Source: Paraburkholderia hospita (GTDB taxonomy: Bacteria > Pseudomonadota > Gammaproteobacteria > Burkholderiales > Burkholderiaceae). From it: 64,000 bases of DNA. Location: positions 2,294,001 to 2,358,000 of the forward strand of contig NZ_CP026106.1 in NCBI RefSeq assembly GCF_002902965.1. The letters run 5' to 3'. The translations under genes and the position numbers were made by a program. Below, in pieces: positions 36,022 through 45,284 of the stretch (within the stretch, counting starts at the first letter, position 1; every line of letters begins with the position of its first letter). The notes beneath the pieces are model-generated. The model saw only the letters and a list, made by a program, of their open reading frames with translations, was not told where the DNA came from and ran no database searches.

Positions 36022-36418
36022 CCTGGATAGAACATTCGATCAAGGCGGGCAATGCAATCCCCTTGATCGAAGTCAACGCTTCACTTCCACACATCCTCGC
36101 TGGCATATTTCAGATTGCCAGAAAAATCATCCCGTCCTACACTGGGTTGTTGACGCAACGCAACAAGCACCGGATCACGCAACGTGCGTGTCCGATGTTC
36201 GCATTCATCAATGCGTCACACTTCTGCCATTTTTATCGCTGATCTTGATCGAAGCCGCGCCTCGTCGAGGCGCGTTGATGTCTCGCCCTGGTTTCAGGCC
36301 GTGCGACTCATTGCGACGATGCTCGCGCGTCGGGTAAGCGCTTCATGCGCGCATCGCGTGTGCATGTGAGCCTCGCGTGAGACCGCGGCGCCGACCCATT
36401 GAGGGAGCAGATGCGACC
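36022..36418. other. intergenic region before the DUF3141 operon
   Basis: 397 bases without a gene. An inverted repeat CGATCAAGG/CCTTGATCG (36037-36069) follows the acyl-CoA dehydrogenase stop, and a near-perfect palindrome CGCGCCTCG-T-CGAGGCGCG lies at 36256-36274. The middle (36100-36250) is less GC-rich and should contain the promoter of the operon starting at 36419. No FNR-type box was seen. Confidence 0.45.
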
Positions 36419-38704
36419 ATGAATCAGTCTCAACCGAACGCCGCTACACCTGACACATTCGCGCCTTCGATGCCCTTCGCATCGATGCCGGGCAATCTGT
36501 TCGCGCAAGGCTACGCCTACGCCGTCGACACATGGCAGCGCAGCGTGCTGTTCGCCGACGTGATGCGCGAACGCGGCAATCAGTATCAGGCGCACATGCA
36601 GGAGCGCGTACCCAACGTGCTCGACTTCGGCACCGAGCTCATCGTCGATGGGCGTACGCTGCCGCGCCCCGTCAATTACGGGCTCGTGCGCATCGTCGCG
36701 CCGGATGATCTGAAGCCCGACCGCGACCTTGCGGAAGGACATGATCCCGGCCGCCTGCGTCCGTTCGTGGTCGTCGATCCACGCGCGGGACACGGGCCCG
36801 GCATCGGCGGCTTCAAGCGCGACAGCGAAATCGGCGCTGCGTTGCGCGCGGGTCATCCCTGCTATTTCATCGGCTTCCTGCCCGACCCCGTGCCAGGACA
36901 AACCGTCGAAGACGTGATGCACGCGGAAGCCGCGTTCCTCGAAAAAGTCATCGAACTGCACCCAAACAGCCCCGGCAAACCCGCCGTGATCGGCAATTGC
37001 CAGGCAGGCTGGCAAGTGCTGATGACGGCCTCGATGCGCCCCGACCTGTTCGGCCCGATCGTCGTCGCGGGCGCGCCCGTGTCGTACTGGGCCGGCTGGC
37101 GCGGCAAAAACCCGATGCGCTATTCGGGCGGCATGCTCGGTGGCTCGTGGCTGACGGCGCTCACCGGCGATCTCGGCGATGGCCGCTTCGACGGCGCGTG
37201 GCTTGTGCAGAACTTCGAGAACCTGAACCCGGCGAACACGCTGTGGACCAAGCAGTACAACCTGTACACGAGCATCGACACGGAAGGTCCGCGCTATCTC
37301 GGCTTCGAAAAGTATTGGGGCGGCCACGTGTTTTTGAACGCGGGCGAAATGCAGTACATCGTCGATAATCTGTTTGTCGGCAACCGCTTCGTCAGCGGCG
37401 AGATCGTGACGTCGGAAGGCGTGCGGCTCGATCTGCGCAATATCCGCTCGCCCATCGTCGTGTTCTGCTCGTATGGCGACAACATCACGCCGCCGCCGCA
37501 AGCGCTCGGCTGGATCACCGATCTCTATCGCGACGACGCCGATCTACTCGGCCACGACCAGACCATCGTCTACGCGACGCACGAAAGCATCGGCCATCTC
37601 GGCATCTTCGTGTCGAGCAGCACAGGGAAGAAAGAACATCGCGAGTTCGTCAGCAATATCGATCTGATCGACCTGCTGCCGTCGGGCCTGTACGAAGCGC
37701 ACATGGGCGCGAAGACGGACGCGACGCCTTACGCGGAACTCACGCAAGGCCAGTATGTGCTGTCCATTTCTCCACGCACCATCGCCGACGTGCGCGAGAT
37801 CGTGCAACCCGACCCCGAAAGCGACCGGCGCTTCGCCACGGCTGCGTATCTGTCGCGCGTCAATCTCGGCCTGTATCGCAGCTTCATGCAGCCGTGGGTG
37901 CGCGCATGCACGACGCCGTGGACAACGGATCTTTCGAGCAAGCTGCATCCGCTGCGCGTCACGTACGAACTGTGGTCCGATCGCAATCCGTTTGCGTCGT
38001 CCGTCGCGAAGGCGGCCGAAAGCGTGAAGGAAGCGCGCGCGCCCGTTGCAGCCGACAACCCGTTCCTGCAGATGCAGACGGCCATGTCGAATGCCGTCAT
38101 CGCGTCGTTCGATCTCTATCGCGACATGCGCGACGCCGCCGTCGAGCAGATTTTCGAAACCGTTTATGGCGCGCCCTGGCTGCAAGCCTTCGCGGGCCTT
38201 CCGCCGCGTAGCGACAGCGAAGCAAACGCCGCGTTGACGGAACCCGGCGACACCGAAGAGCGCGAAGCGTCGATCGTCGCGGAACATGAACGTCTGCGCC
38301 ACGACATGACGGAAGGCGGTCTGCTCGAAGCGAGCGTGCGCGCGCTGCTGTATGTGAAGCGCACGCATGGCGAAGCGGACGAGCGCCGCTTCAACCTCGC
38401 GCGCGAAATGCTGAGCAAGCTGTCGGATCAGGGCATTCTGGCGTTCAAGCATGTCGTGCGGGAACAGGCCGCGCTGCTGCGCCTCGATAGCGAGGCGGCG
38501 ATCGACGCCTTGCCGGGCCTGCTCGCGAGCGCGCCGCCCGACAACATCCGCACCGCCGCGCGCGACATCGACAAGCTCAGCACGGTGCTCACGCTCGACG
38601 ACCACGAGCGCGCCGATCTTGCACGCGTACTGACGATTTTCGAATCGGCGTCGAAGAAGAAAGCGTCGCGACGCGCGGAGCCCGCGCGCCAGCAGGTCGA
38701 ATGA
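36419..38704 (+). CDS. DUF3141 protein (alpha/beta-hydrolase, PHA-synthase-like)
   Basis: A 761-residue protein starting at ATG 36419 (GGGAG SD). The N-terminal two thirds are an alpha/beta-hydrolase domain related to polyhydroxyalkanoate synthases: RPFVVVDPRAGHGPGIGGFK, VIGNCQAGWQVLMTASMRPD (a G-x-C-x-A-G nucleophile elbow) and IVVFCSYGDNITPPPQAL. The last ~250 residues are a helical extension. PHA synthases use a Cys nucleophile at this elbow, and Cys is conserved here. Activity is unproven. First gene of an operon with phosphotransacylase, acyl kinase and FabI genes. Confidence 0.85.
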   Translation: MNQSQPNAATPDTFAPSMPFASMPGNLFAQGYAYAVDTWQRSVLFADVMRERGNQYQAHMQERVPNVLDFGTELIVDGRTLPRPVNYGLVRIVAPDDLKPDRDLAEGHDPGRLRPFVVVDPRAGHGPGIGGFKRDSEIGAALRAGHPCYFIGFLPDPVPGQTVEDVMHAEAAFLEKVIELHPNSPGKPAVIGNCQAGWQVLMTASMRPDLFGPIVVAGAPVSYWAGWRGKNPMRYSGGMLGGSWLTALTGDLGDGRFDGAWLVQNFENLNPANTLWTKQYNLYTSIDTEGPRYLGFEKYWGGHVFLNAGEMQYIVDNLFVGNRFVSGEIVTSEGVRLDLRNIRSPIVVFCSYGDNITPPPQALGWITDLYRDDADLLGHDQTIVYATHESIGHLGIFVSSSTGKKEHREFVSNIDLIDLLPSGLYEAHMGAKTDATPYAELTQGQYVLSISPRTIADVREIVQPDPESDRRFATAAYLSRVNLGLYRSFMQPWVRACTTPWTTDLSSKLHPLRVTYELWSDRNPFASSVAKAAESVKEARAPVAADNPFLQMQTAMSNAVIASFDLYRDMRDAAVEQIFETVYGAPWLQAFAGLPPRSDSEANAALTEPGDTEEREASIVAEHERLRHDMTEGGLLEASVRALLYVKRTHGEADERRFNLAREMLSKLSDQGILAFKHVVREQAALLRLDSEAAIDALPGLLASAPPDNIRTAARDIDKLSTVLTLDDHERADLARVLTIFESASKKKASRRAEPARQQVE

Positions 38705-38792
38705 CAGATGACATCCGCATGCGCGAGTGGACGGTCACAGTCCACCGCGCACGACAGGCACTCCGATCGCCTCACCTACGAGGGCACTGAAG

Positions 38793-39734
38793 ATGGAACA
38801 CAAGCGCGAGAAATACGAGCGTCTGGTCGCCTTTGCCGCCACGCTTCCGCCGACGCCTACGGCCGTCGCGCATCCTTGCGATCACGATTCGCTGTCGGCC
38901 GTCATCGAAGCCGCGCGGCTGAAACTGATCGCGCCGATACTGGTCGGCCCGCGCGCGAAAATCGAAGCGGCCGCGAAGGAAGGCAATCTCGATCTCGGCG
39001 ATCTGCCCATCGTCGATGCGGCGCATAGCCATGCCGCTGCCGAATGCGCGGTGCAGCTCGTGCATGAAGGCCGTGCGCAGGCACTGATGAAAGGCTCGCT
39101 GCACACGGACGAGTTGATGGGCGCCGTGGTCGCGCGCGCCACCGGCCTGCGTACCGAGCGGCGCGTGAGCCACTGCTTCATCATGGACGTGCCGGGTCGG
39201 GCTGAAGCGCTCATCATCACCGACGCCGCCGTCAACATCACGCCCACGCTCGATGAAAAACGCGACATCGTGCAGAACGCAATCGACCTCGCGCATGCGC
39301 TGCGTTTTCCCGTTGTGCGCGTCGCGATCCTGTCGGCGATGGAAACCGTCAACTCCAAGGTCCCATCGACACTCGAAGCCGCCGCGCTGTGCAAGATGGC
39401 CGACCGCGGCCAGATCACGGGCGGCATACTCGACGGCCCGCTTGCGCTCGACAACGCGATCAACGAAGAAGCCGCGAAGATCAAGGGCATCGACTCGCCT
39501 GTCGCGGGTCATGCGAACGTGCTCGTCGTACCCGATCTCGAGGCAGGCAACATGCTCGCGAAGAGCCTGACGTTTCTCGCGGGCGCGGATGCCGCCGGCA
39601 TCGTGCTCGGCGCGAAAGTGCCCATCATTCTCACGAGCCGCGCGGATTCCGTCATCACGCGGCTCGCTTCGTGTGCCGTTGCGTCGATGGTCGCGCTCGC
39701 GCGGCGCGAGCAACCCTCTTCCGCCATCGTTTGA
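38793..39734 (+). CDS. phosphate acetyl/butyryltransferase
   Basis: A 313-residue phosphotransacylase from ATG 38793 (GAGGG SD). Family blocks include APILVGPRAKIEAAAKEGNL, GSLHTDELMGAVVARATGLR, and GHANVLVVPDLEAGNMLAKS with the typical PTA_PTB ending GAKVPIILTSRADS. It is shorter than acetyl-specific Pta and lacks the enoyl-CoA hydratase half of the bifunctional forms, so acetyl, propionyl or butyryl groups are all possible. It converts acyl-CoA plus phosphate to acyl-phosphate for the kinase encoded next. Confidence 0.93.
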   Translation: MEHKREKYERLVAFAATLPPTPTAVAHPCDHDSLSAVIEAARLKLIAPILVGPRAKIEAAAKEGNLDLGDLPIVDAAHSHAAAECAVQLVHEGRAQALMKGSLHTDELMGAVVARATGLRTERRVSHCFIMDVPGRAEALIITDAAVNITPTLDEKRDIVQNAIDLAHALRFPVVRVAILSAMETVNSKVPSTLEAAALCKMADRGQITGGILDGPLALDNAINEEAAKIKGIDSPVAGHANVLVVPDLEAGNMLAKSLTFLAGADAAGIVLGAKVPIILTSRADSVITRLASCAVASMVALARREQPSSAIV

Positions 39735-39753
39735 CACGTCTTGAGGGAGTGGC

Positions 39754-40935
39754 ATGGACGTCATCCTCGTCATCAACGCGGGTTCGTCGAGCATCAAGTT
39801 TCATGCGTTCGAAGCGCAAGGCGCGCAGCTCGAACCCATTGCAGGCGGCAAGATCGAAGAGATCTACACGAACCCGCGCTTCACCGCGAAGCGGCAAAAC
39901 GGCGAAGTCATCGAAGACAAACGCTGGCCCGAAGGCGAGCGGCTCGGGCACGACAACGCGACCGCATTTCTGCTCGACTGGCTGCGCAGCCATGGCGAAG
40001 GGCGCGCGACGCTGCTCGCGGTTGGCCATCGGGTCGTGCATGGCGGCGACAAGTATTCGAAGCCCGTGCGCGTCGATGCGCAGGTGATGCAGGATCTCGA
40101 AGCGCTCGTGCCGCTTGCGCCACTGCATCAGCCGCACAATCTCGCCGTCATCCGTTCGATCATGGCGCGCAATGCGCAGGTGCCGCAGATCGCATGCTTC
40201 GATACGGCGTTTCATCACACGCAGCCCGCTGTAGCAACGCGCTTTGCCTTGCCGCCTGATATTACGGAGCGCGGCGTGCGGCGCTATGGTTTTCACGGGC
40301 TGTCGTACGAATACATCGCGAGCGTCCTGCCGCAAATCGACGAGCGCGCCGCGAAGGGCAAAACCGTCGTGCTGCATCTGGGCAACGGCGCGAGCATGAC
40401 GGCCTTCGACCAGTGCAAAAGCATCGCGAGCACGATGGGCTTCACGGCCGTCGAAGGACTCGTGATGGGCACGCGCTCGGGCAGCCTCGATCCCGGCGTC
40501 GTTCTGTGGATGCTCGAAGAAGCGGACATGGATGCGCGCGCGATCGAATCGCTGCTCTACAAGCGCTCTGGTCTGCTCGGCGTGTCCGGCATTTCCAGCG
40601 ACATGCGCACGCTGCTCGCGAGCGACGATCCGAAAGCCGCCGAAGCCGTCGAACTGTTCTGCTATCGCATTTCGCGCGAACTCGGCTCGCTCGCGGCGGC
40701 GCTCGGCGGACTCGACGCGATCGTGTTCACTGCGGGCATCGGCGAACGCGCGGACCCGGTGCGCAAGCGCGTGGGCGAGCTGGCGGCGTGGCTCGGCGTC
40801 TCGCTCGATGAAGCGGCGAACCAGCGGCATGGTCCGCGCATCAGCAGTCCGACCAGCGCCGTCGACGTATGGGTGATTCCGACCAACGAAGAACTGATGA
40901 TCGCCCGGCACGCGCTCGGCCGGCTGGAGGGGTAA
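39754..40935 (+). CDS. ackA: acetate/propionate kinase family
   Basis: A 393-residue ASKHA-fold kinase starting at ATG 39754 (GAGGGAG SD). The signatures VINAGSSSIKFHAFE (phosphate-1), RYGFHGLSYEYIA, VVLHLGNGASMTAF and VEGLVMGTRSGSLDPG are typical of AckA. It makes ATP from acyl-phosphate and ADP, or the reverse, and with the upstream phosphotransacylase forms an acyl-CoA to carboxylate substrate-level phosphorylation module. The 19-base spacing and shared direction indicate one operon. Confidence 0.95.
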   Translation: MDVILVINAGSSSIKFHAFEAQGAQLEPIAGGKIEEIYTNPRFTAKRQNGEVIEDKRWPEGERLGHDNATAFLLDWLRSHGEGRATLLAVGHRVVHGGDKYSKPVRVDAQVMQDLEALVPLAPLHQPHNLAVIRSIMARNAQVPQIACFDTAFHHTQPAVATRFALPPDITERGVRRYGFHGLSYEYIASVLPQIDERAAKGKTVVLHLGNGASMTAFDQCKSIASTMGFTAVEGLVMGTRSGSLDPGVVLWMLEEADMDARAIESLLYKRSGLLGVSGISSDMRTLLASDDPKAAEAVELFCYRISRELGSLAAALGGLDAIVFTAGIGERADPVRKRVGELAAWLGVSLDEAANQRHGPRISSPTSAVDVWVIPTNEELMIARHALGRLEG

Positions 40936-40937
40936 GC

Positions 40938-41717
40938 ATGGACACGTCAACGAGCCAGGTGATGGCGCAACACAAGGTGCTGGTCATCGGCATCGCAAAC
41001 GAGCATTCGATCGCGTACGGCTGCGCGCGCGCATTCCGCGAGCTTGGCGCCGAACTCGCGATCACCTATCTGAATGAGAAGGCGAAGGCCTACGTCGAGC
41101 CGCTCGCGCAGGAACTCGGCGCGTCACTGCTGCTGCCGCTCGACGTGTCGAAGCCCGGGGAACTCGAAGCGGTGTTCGATGAGATCCGCGCGACGTGGGG
41201 ACGGCTCGACGTCGCCGTGCATTCGATCGCGTTCGCGCCGAAGGCCGATCTGCAGGGCGGCCTGCTGAACAGTTCGGCGGAAGGCTTTTCGGTGGCGATG
41301 GACATTTCGTGTCATTCGTTCATCCGCATGGCGCGCCTCGCCGCGCCGCTGATGGACGAAGGCGGATCGCTGTTCGCAATGAGCTATCTGGGCGCGACGC
41401 GCGTCGTGCCGAACTACGATCTGATGGGGCCCGTGAAGGCCGCGCTCGAAGCGTCGTGCCGGTACCTGGCTCACGAACTCGGACCGAAGCGCATCCGCGT
41501 GCATCCCATTTCGCCGGGACCGCTGAAGACGCGCGCCGCGTCGGGACTGAAGGACTTCGATCTGCTGCTCGCCGAAGCGGCCGAGCGAGCGCCCATCGGC
41601 GAACTCGTCGACATCATGGACGTCGGCTACACCTGCGCGTTCCTCGCGACGCCCTACGCGCGCCGCATGACGGGCAACACGGTGTTCGTCGACGGCGGCG
41701 TGAGCATCATCGGCTGA
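40938..41717 (+). CDS. fabI: enoyl-ACP reductase (FabI type)
   Basis: A 259-residue short-chain dehydrogenase of the FabI group: nucleotide-binding IGIANEHSIAYGCARAFREL near the N-terminus and the active-site YLGATRVVPNYDLMGPVKAA, with the Y-x6-K pair intact. Start ATG 40938 has a GGAGGGG SD and lies two bases after the ackA stop, so translation is coupled. A second, housekeeping FabI probably exists elsewhere; placement with acyl kinase genes suggests a dedicated role in reducing crotonyl- or enoyl-CoA/ACP here. Confidence 0.92.
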   Translation: MDTSTSQVMAQHKVLVIGIANEHSIAYGCARAFRELGAELAITYLNEKAKAYVEPLAQELGASLLLPLDVSKPGELEAVFDEIRATWGRLDVAVHSIAFAPKADLQGGLLNSSAEGFSVAMDISCHSFIRMARLAAPLMDEGGSLFAMSYLGATRVVPNYDLMGPVKAALEASCRYLAHELGPKRIRVHPISPGPLKTRAASGLKDFDLLLAEAAERAPIGELVDIMDVGYTCAFLATPYARRMTGNTVFVDGGVSIIG

Positions 41718-41728
41718 CCGGTACAAAA

Positions 41729-42034
41729 ATGAAACTGTTGATCAGCGGTCTGCCGCAAAAAGCCTCGCTCGATGAAGTGAAAGCGCTCGTGTTCCGCTAT
41801 TCGCACGCGGACTGCCGCGATATCGAACTGGTCGGCGAAGCTGACGAGCACCCCGCCGCACTCATCGCCATCAAGGGCGCCAACTGGACGACGCTGAACT
41901 ATATACGGCGACGCCTGCATGGCATGTACTGGCATCGCTGCCGGCTGTCGGTGCAGGTGCTGTCGTTCTGGGACGTCAGCGAAGCGGCCGAGGCGCGCCG
42001 CCAGACACGGACCGCGTTGCCGGGGCCCGTCTAG
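41729..42034 (+). CDS. small RRM-like protein
   Basis: A 101-residue protein starting at ATG 41729, 11 bases after fabI. The sequence MKLLISGLPQKASLDEVKAL and DIELVGEADEHPAALIAIKG shows the beta-alpha-beta rhythm of an RNA-recognition-motif fold, with a helix containing LNYIRRRLHGMYWHRC. The classic aromatic RNP1 positions are not obvious, so RNA binding is uncertain. It ends the operon started by the DUF3141 gene. No named family. Confidence 0.6.
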   Translation: MKLLISGLPQKASLDEVKALVFRYSHADCRDIELVGEADEHPAALIAIKGANWTTLNYIRRRLHGMYWHRCRLSVQVLSFWDVSEAAEARRQTRTALPGPV

Positions 42035-42043
42035 ATAGCGGAT

Positions 42044-42526
42044 TCAGACCGCGGGCGGATTGGTCGTCGAAAAGCTATAACGCGCGACACGCCAGATGCC
42101 GTCCGGCCCGCGATGCAGGATGAACAACTCCTGGTTGGCTTCGGGCTGCGTCGAGCGCTTACCCGTCAGCGTTTCGATCGTACCTGTCGAATGCGTGCGT
42201 GCGAACGCCCAGTCGCGCGACAGCGGCTTGATCTCATCGATCGAAAAGCGCACGTTCAGCCTGACAGCGCCGAAGGCGTGCGTGTACGCGTTGCGCACGC
42301 CTTCACGCCCTACTGCCGGCGGCGCGTTCTGTGCCATGACAACGGGTGCGTCGTCGTAGAGGCTCATGATCGCGTCGGTGTCCGACGAGTTCAACCCCTG
42401 CTCGTAACGATGCAGTTGTTGCGTGATAGCGCGGTCCGTGTTGCTCAAGGGCGCGGCAAACGCAACGTCCGGTAGCGCAACGCTAGCCGCAAACAGCACG
42501 GGAAAGAACAATGTTCTGAATAGCAT
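42044..42526 (-). CDS. secreted SnoaL/NTF2-like protein
   Basis: From ATG 42526 (SD AGAGGA) the product has 160 residues with a signal peptide (MLFRTLFFPVLFAASVALP, cleaved near AFA-AP). The mature domain is NTF2-like: LHRYEQGLNSSDTDAIMSLY, DDAPVVMAQNAPPAVGREGV and a C-terminal FILHRGPDGIWRVARYSF. This fold is used for ligand binding, isomerases and dehydratases; no catalytic His-Asp pair is assigned. It follows the quinone-oxidoreductase gene by 26 bases on the same strand. Confidence 0.82.
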   Translation of the reverse strand: MLFRTLFFPVLFAASVALPDVAFAAPLSNTDRAITQQLHRYEQGLNSSDTDAIMSLYDDAPVVMAQNAPPAVGREGVRNAYTHAFGAVRLNVRFSIDEIKPLSRDWAFARTHSTGTIETLTGKRSTQPEANQELFILHRGPDGIWRVARYSFSTTNPPAV

Positions 42527-42552
42527 GGTGACGGTCCTCTCGCGTGCCGCGT

Positions 42553-43539
42553 TCATAGCCGCACCACGATCTTGCCGAGCGCGCGGTTGCTCTCGATCAG
42601 ACGATGCGCGTCCTGCAGTTCGTCGAATGCAAAAGCCTGTACGAGGTGGGACGGGATACGCCGGTTTTCCACATCGAGTGCGAGCGACTTCAGCGGCGTG
42701 CTGGTGAGCGGCAAAGCCTCCGTGCCGAACAGCTGGCTCGGAAAGAAGCTCAGTCGCGCGGCAGGCGGCAGATCGGCTATCAGATTGAACTGATCGAGCA
42801 CGGGCGGGCCGCCGAGCATGCCGATCACCGTGATCGCGCCGAACGGGCGCACCGTTTTCATGGTGTCGCGAAGCGTCGCGGCGCCGACGATTTCGAGCGC
42901 GGCGTCGATGCCGGCCGGTTGCGCGTCGAGAACCTGTTCTGCAATCGCCCCGTCGTCGATGATGACCGCGTCGGCGCCTGCGCGATACAGCCGCTCGACG
43001 TGCTCCGTGGAGCGGGTCGAAGCGAGCACGCGCGCGCCCGATGCCTTCGCATACGTAACGGCAGCAAGGCCGACCGACGATGTGGCGCCCCGCACCAACA
43101 GCGTTTGCCCCGCTTCGATCTTCAGGCTTTTGCGCAGTGCGCCCCAGGCGGTCAGATACGCTTGCGGCAGCGCGGCCAGTTCTTGCCACGGCAACGCGGT
43201 GCCCTGGAGCGACACGACGTTACGCGCGAGCACGGTGACTTCCTCCGCATAGCTGCCCGCCCGCGTGAACTGCAGCCCACCCATCGCGGTTGCAACCCGC
43301 TCGCCGACACGAAACGCGCCGGACGGATCTTCGAGTATTTCGCCGACTGCTTCGATGCCGGGCACACGCGGCGCGTCGATCGGTCCGAGTTTGCCGGCGC
43401 GCAGATACGCTTCAGCGCGGTTGATACCGAAGGCACGCACGCGAACGCGCACTTCGTCGAACTTCGGCGCGACAGACGGCACGTCGCGCAGCTCGAGCAC
43501 TTCCGGGCCACCGGCCCGTTCGATCACATAGGCTTTCAT
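42553..43539 (-). CDS. zinc-independent quinone oxidoreductase (MDR superfamily)
   Basis: A 328-residue medium-chain reductase. It shows VGERVATAMGGLQFTRAGSY, the NADPH loop LLVRGATSSVGLAAVTYAKA and the C-terminal AHRLIESNRALGKIVVRL. The cysteine and His zinc ligands of alcohol dehydrogenases are missing, as in the QOR branch. It probably reduces quinones or enones with NADPH. It lies between the nitroreductase and NTF2-like genes, all minus strand. Confidence 0.9.
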   Translation of the reverse strand: MKAYVIERAGGPEVLELRDVPSVAPKFDEVRVRVRAFGINRAEAYLRAGKLGPIDAPRVPGIEAVGEILEDPSGAFRVGERVATAMGGLQFTRAGSYAEEVTVLARNVVSLQGTALPWQELAALPQAYLTAWGALRKSLKIEAGQTLLVRGATSSVGLAAVTYAKASGARVLASTRSTEHVERLYRAGADAVIIDDGAIAEQVLDAQPAGIDAALEIVGAATLRDTMKTVRPFGAITVIGMLGGPPVLDQFNLIADLPPAARLSFFPSQLFGTEALPLTSTPLKSLALDVENRRIPSHLVQAFAFDELQDAHRLIESNRALGKIVVRL

Positions 43540-43594
43540 AATGGACTCCTTATTAATTGGGTAATTGTTCTGCTTTCATCTGAACGCGCCGGTA

Positions 43595-44221
43595 TCAGGC
43601 GAACAGCAATACGTCGGCAACGGGCCTGCGTGGCTTTTGCGGCCAGTTGCCCGGTGCGGGATAGCCAACGGTAACGAGCATCGCGGGCAAGTCGGTCGAC
43701 GCGAGTCCGAACTCGCGCGCGACACCGGCCGGATCGAAGCCGATCATCGGGCCGGACGCGAGTCCCTTCCCCTGCGCCGCGAGCATCAACGTCATCGCGG
43801 CAAGCGACGCCGAGCGGATCGCCTCGTCGCGCTGGAGCGCCGGGTTGTCCTGATACATCGAGCGCGCGGCGCCGACCCAACCGTCGCGGGTCGCGTCATC
43901 GATCAGCCCGGCGCTCACAGACGGCTGAAGCGCAACCGGCAGCGTCCGATGCGGTTCGAGCGTGCCGCAAACGATGAACGTGACCGCCGCGTCGACGACC
44001 TTCTGTTGGCCATACGCGTGCGGCAACAGACGCGCCTTCGCGTCGGCAGTGCGAACCGCGACAAATTTCCAGTTCTGCAGGTTGAACGCCGAAGGCGCCT
44101 TCGTCGCGAGGCGAATCAGGTCTTCGATTTCGTGGTCGGCCAGAAGGCGCGCGGCATCGAAATGGTTTGCAGAGATGCGTGATTCGATGTGGCTTTCAAC
44201 CGGGTTCTCAACGGTAGACAT
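43595..44221 (-). CDS. nitroreductase family protein
   Basis: A 208-residue FMN-dependent reductase starting at ATG 44221. Family blocks are RLATKAPSAFNLQNWKFVAV, AAMTLMLAAQGKGLASGPMI and MLVTVGYPAPGNWPQKPRRP. It likely reduces nitro- or quinone-type electrophiles using NAD(P)H. First gene of a three-gene unit (nitroreductase, quinone oxidoreductase, NTF2-like) divergent from a LysR gene, which is the classic layout for an electrophile-induced operon. Confidence 0.9.
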   Translation of the reverse strand: MSTVENPVESHIESRISANHFDAARLLADHEIEDLIRLATKAPSAFNLQNWKFVAVRTADAKARLLPHAYGQQKVVDAAVTFIVCGTLEPHRTLPVALQPSVSAGLIDDATRDGWVGAARSMYQDNPALQRDEAIRSASLAAMTLMLAAQGKGLASGPMIGFDPAGVAREFGLASTDLPAMLVTVGYPAPGNWPQKPRRPVADVLLFA

Positions 44222-44330
44222 CTTGTTCTCCTTGTTGATTGGGACGATGTGATGCTACTTTGGCCTATCGGAATGAAAACCGGAACCCGCAAAACTGATA
44301 CGCCTCCTCTCAAATATGGAAGGACGAACA

Positions 44331-45224
44331 ATGGATCTGAACGCGGTCGAAATGTTCGTCAACGTCGTGCAGACGGGGAGTCTGTCGGCGGCGGCGCAGC
44401 GGCTCGGCATTCCGCTGCCCACACTCAGCCGCAAGATGCGCGAACTGGAGCAGCAACTGTCCGTGCAACTGCTGGAACGCACGACGCGCGGCACGCAGCT
44501 GACGGACGCCGGCACGCGGCTGTACGAGCACGCAAGCCGTGGCATCGAGTCGCTCGTCGACGCGCGGGAGGCCGTGCTCAGTTCGCAAGCGCAATTGAAG
44601 GGTTATCTGCGGCTGTCGCTGCCGCCGTCGTTCGAACCGTGGTGGACGGTGCTCGACGCGTTCCAGCAGCGCTATCCGGGCATTCGCGTGTTCGTCTACT
44701 CGACCGAGCGCCGCGTCGATCTGACAGCTGACGGAATCGATGTCGCGCTGCGCGTCGGCGCGATCGACCACGAGTTGATGGTCGCGCGCAAGATACTCGC
44801 GTACCGGCACGTGCTGGTCGCAAGCCGGGCGCTCGTCGAGCGGCTCGGTCCGCCCGTCACACCGGACGACCTCGATCGCTATCCTTGCGCGGCGTGGATG
44901 CAGAACAGCTACGCGCGGCCGCTATGGCGGCTCGGCAACGCGACATTCCAGCCGAAGCCGCTCATATCGACGAATGACTACGCGCATTTGCGGTTTCGCG
45001 TGCTGGGCGGCGAAGCCGCGACGGAACTGCCGCCGTACCTGATCGCCGACGATGTGAAAGCAGGCCATGTCGTCGCGCTGCTGCCCGATTACCCGTTGCC
45101 CTTGCAGGAGATCAATCTGCTGTATCCGTCGCACCGGCATCCGTCGTCGATCGTTCGCGCGTATCTCGCTTTCTGTCAGGAACGCCTGGGCGGCGACGAC
45201 GCGGGCGATGGCTCGTTCCCTTGA
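44331..45224 (+). CDS. LysR-family regulator, divergent from the nitroreductase operon
   Basis: From ATG 44331 (SD GGAAGGA) the product has 297 residues. The winged HTH is at residues 1-60 (MDLNAVEMFVNVVQTGSLSA, then LGIPLPTLSRKMRELE), in the CrgA/AaeR-like subgroup, followed by an effector domain. The 109-base divergent gap with nitroreductase should hold its operator. A likely inducer is a quinone or other electrophile handled by the operon. Confidence 0.92.
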   Translation: MDLNAVEMFVNVVQTGSLSAAAQRLGIPLPTLSRKMRELEQQLSVQLLERTTRGTQLTDAGTRLYEHASRGIESLVDAREAVLSSQAQLKGYLRLSLPPSFEPWWTVLDAFQQRYPGIRVFVYSTERRVDLTADGIDVALRVGAIDHELMVARKILAYRHVLVASRALVERLGPPVTPDDLDRYPCAAWMQNSYARPLWRLGNATFQPKPLISTNDYAHLRFRVLGGEAATELPPYLIADDVKAGHVVALLPDYPLPLQEINLLYPSHRHPSSIVRAYLAFCQERLGGDDAGDGSFP

Positions 45225-45271
45225 CGTTGTACTTCTGCACACCGCGCGCGTTGCCCGCTGACGCCGTTGCC

Positions 45272-45284
45272 GTTATGTCATAAC
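45272..45284. promoter_or_regulatory. 13-bp palindrome GTTATG-T-CATAAC
   Basis: A perfect 6+1+6 palindrome in the gap between the LysR gene and the small membrane protein gene. It is AT-rich compared with its surroundings and could be an operator; no bound protein can be named. Confidence 0.35.
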
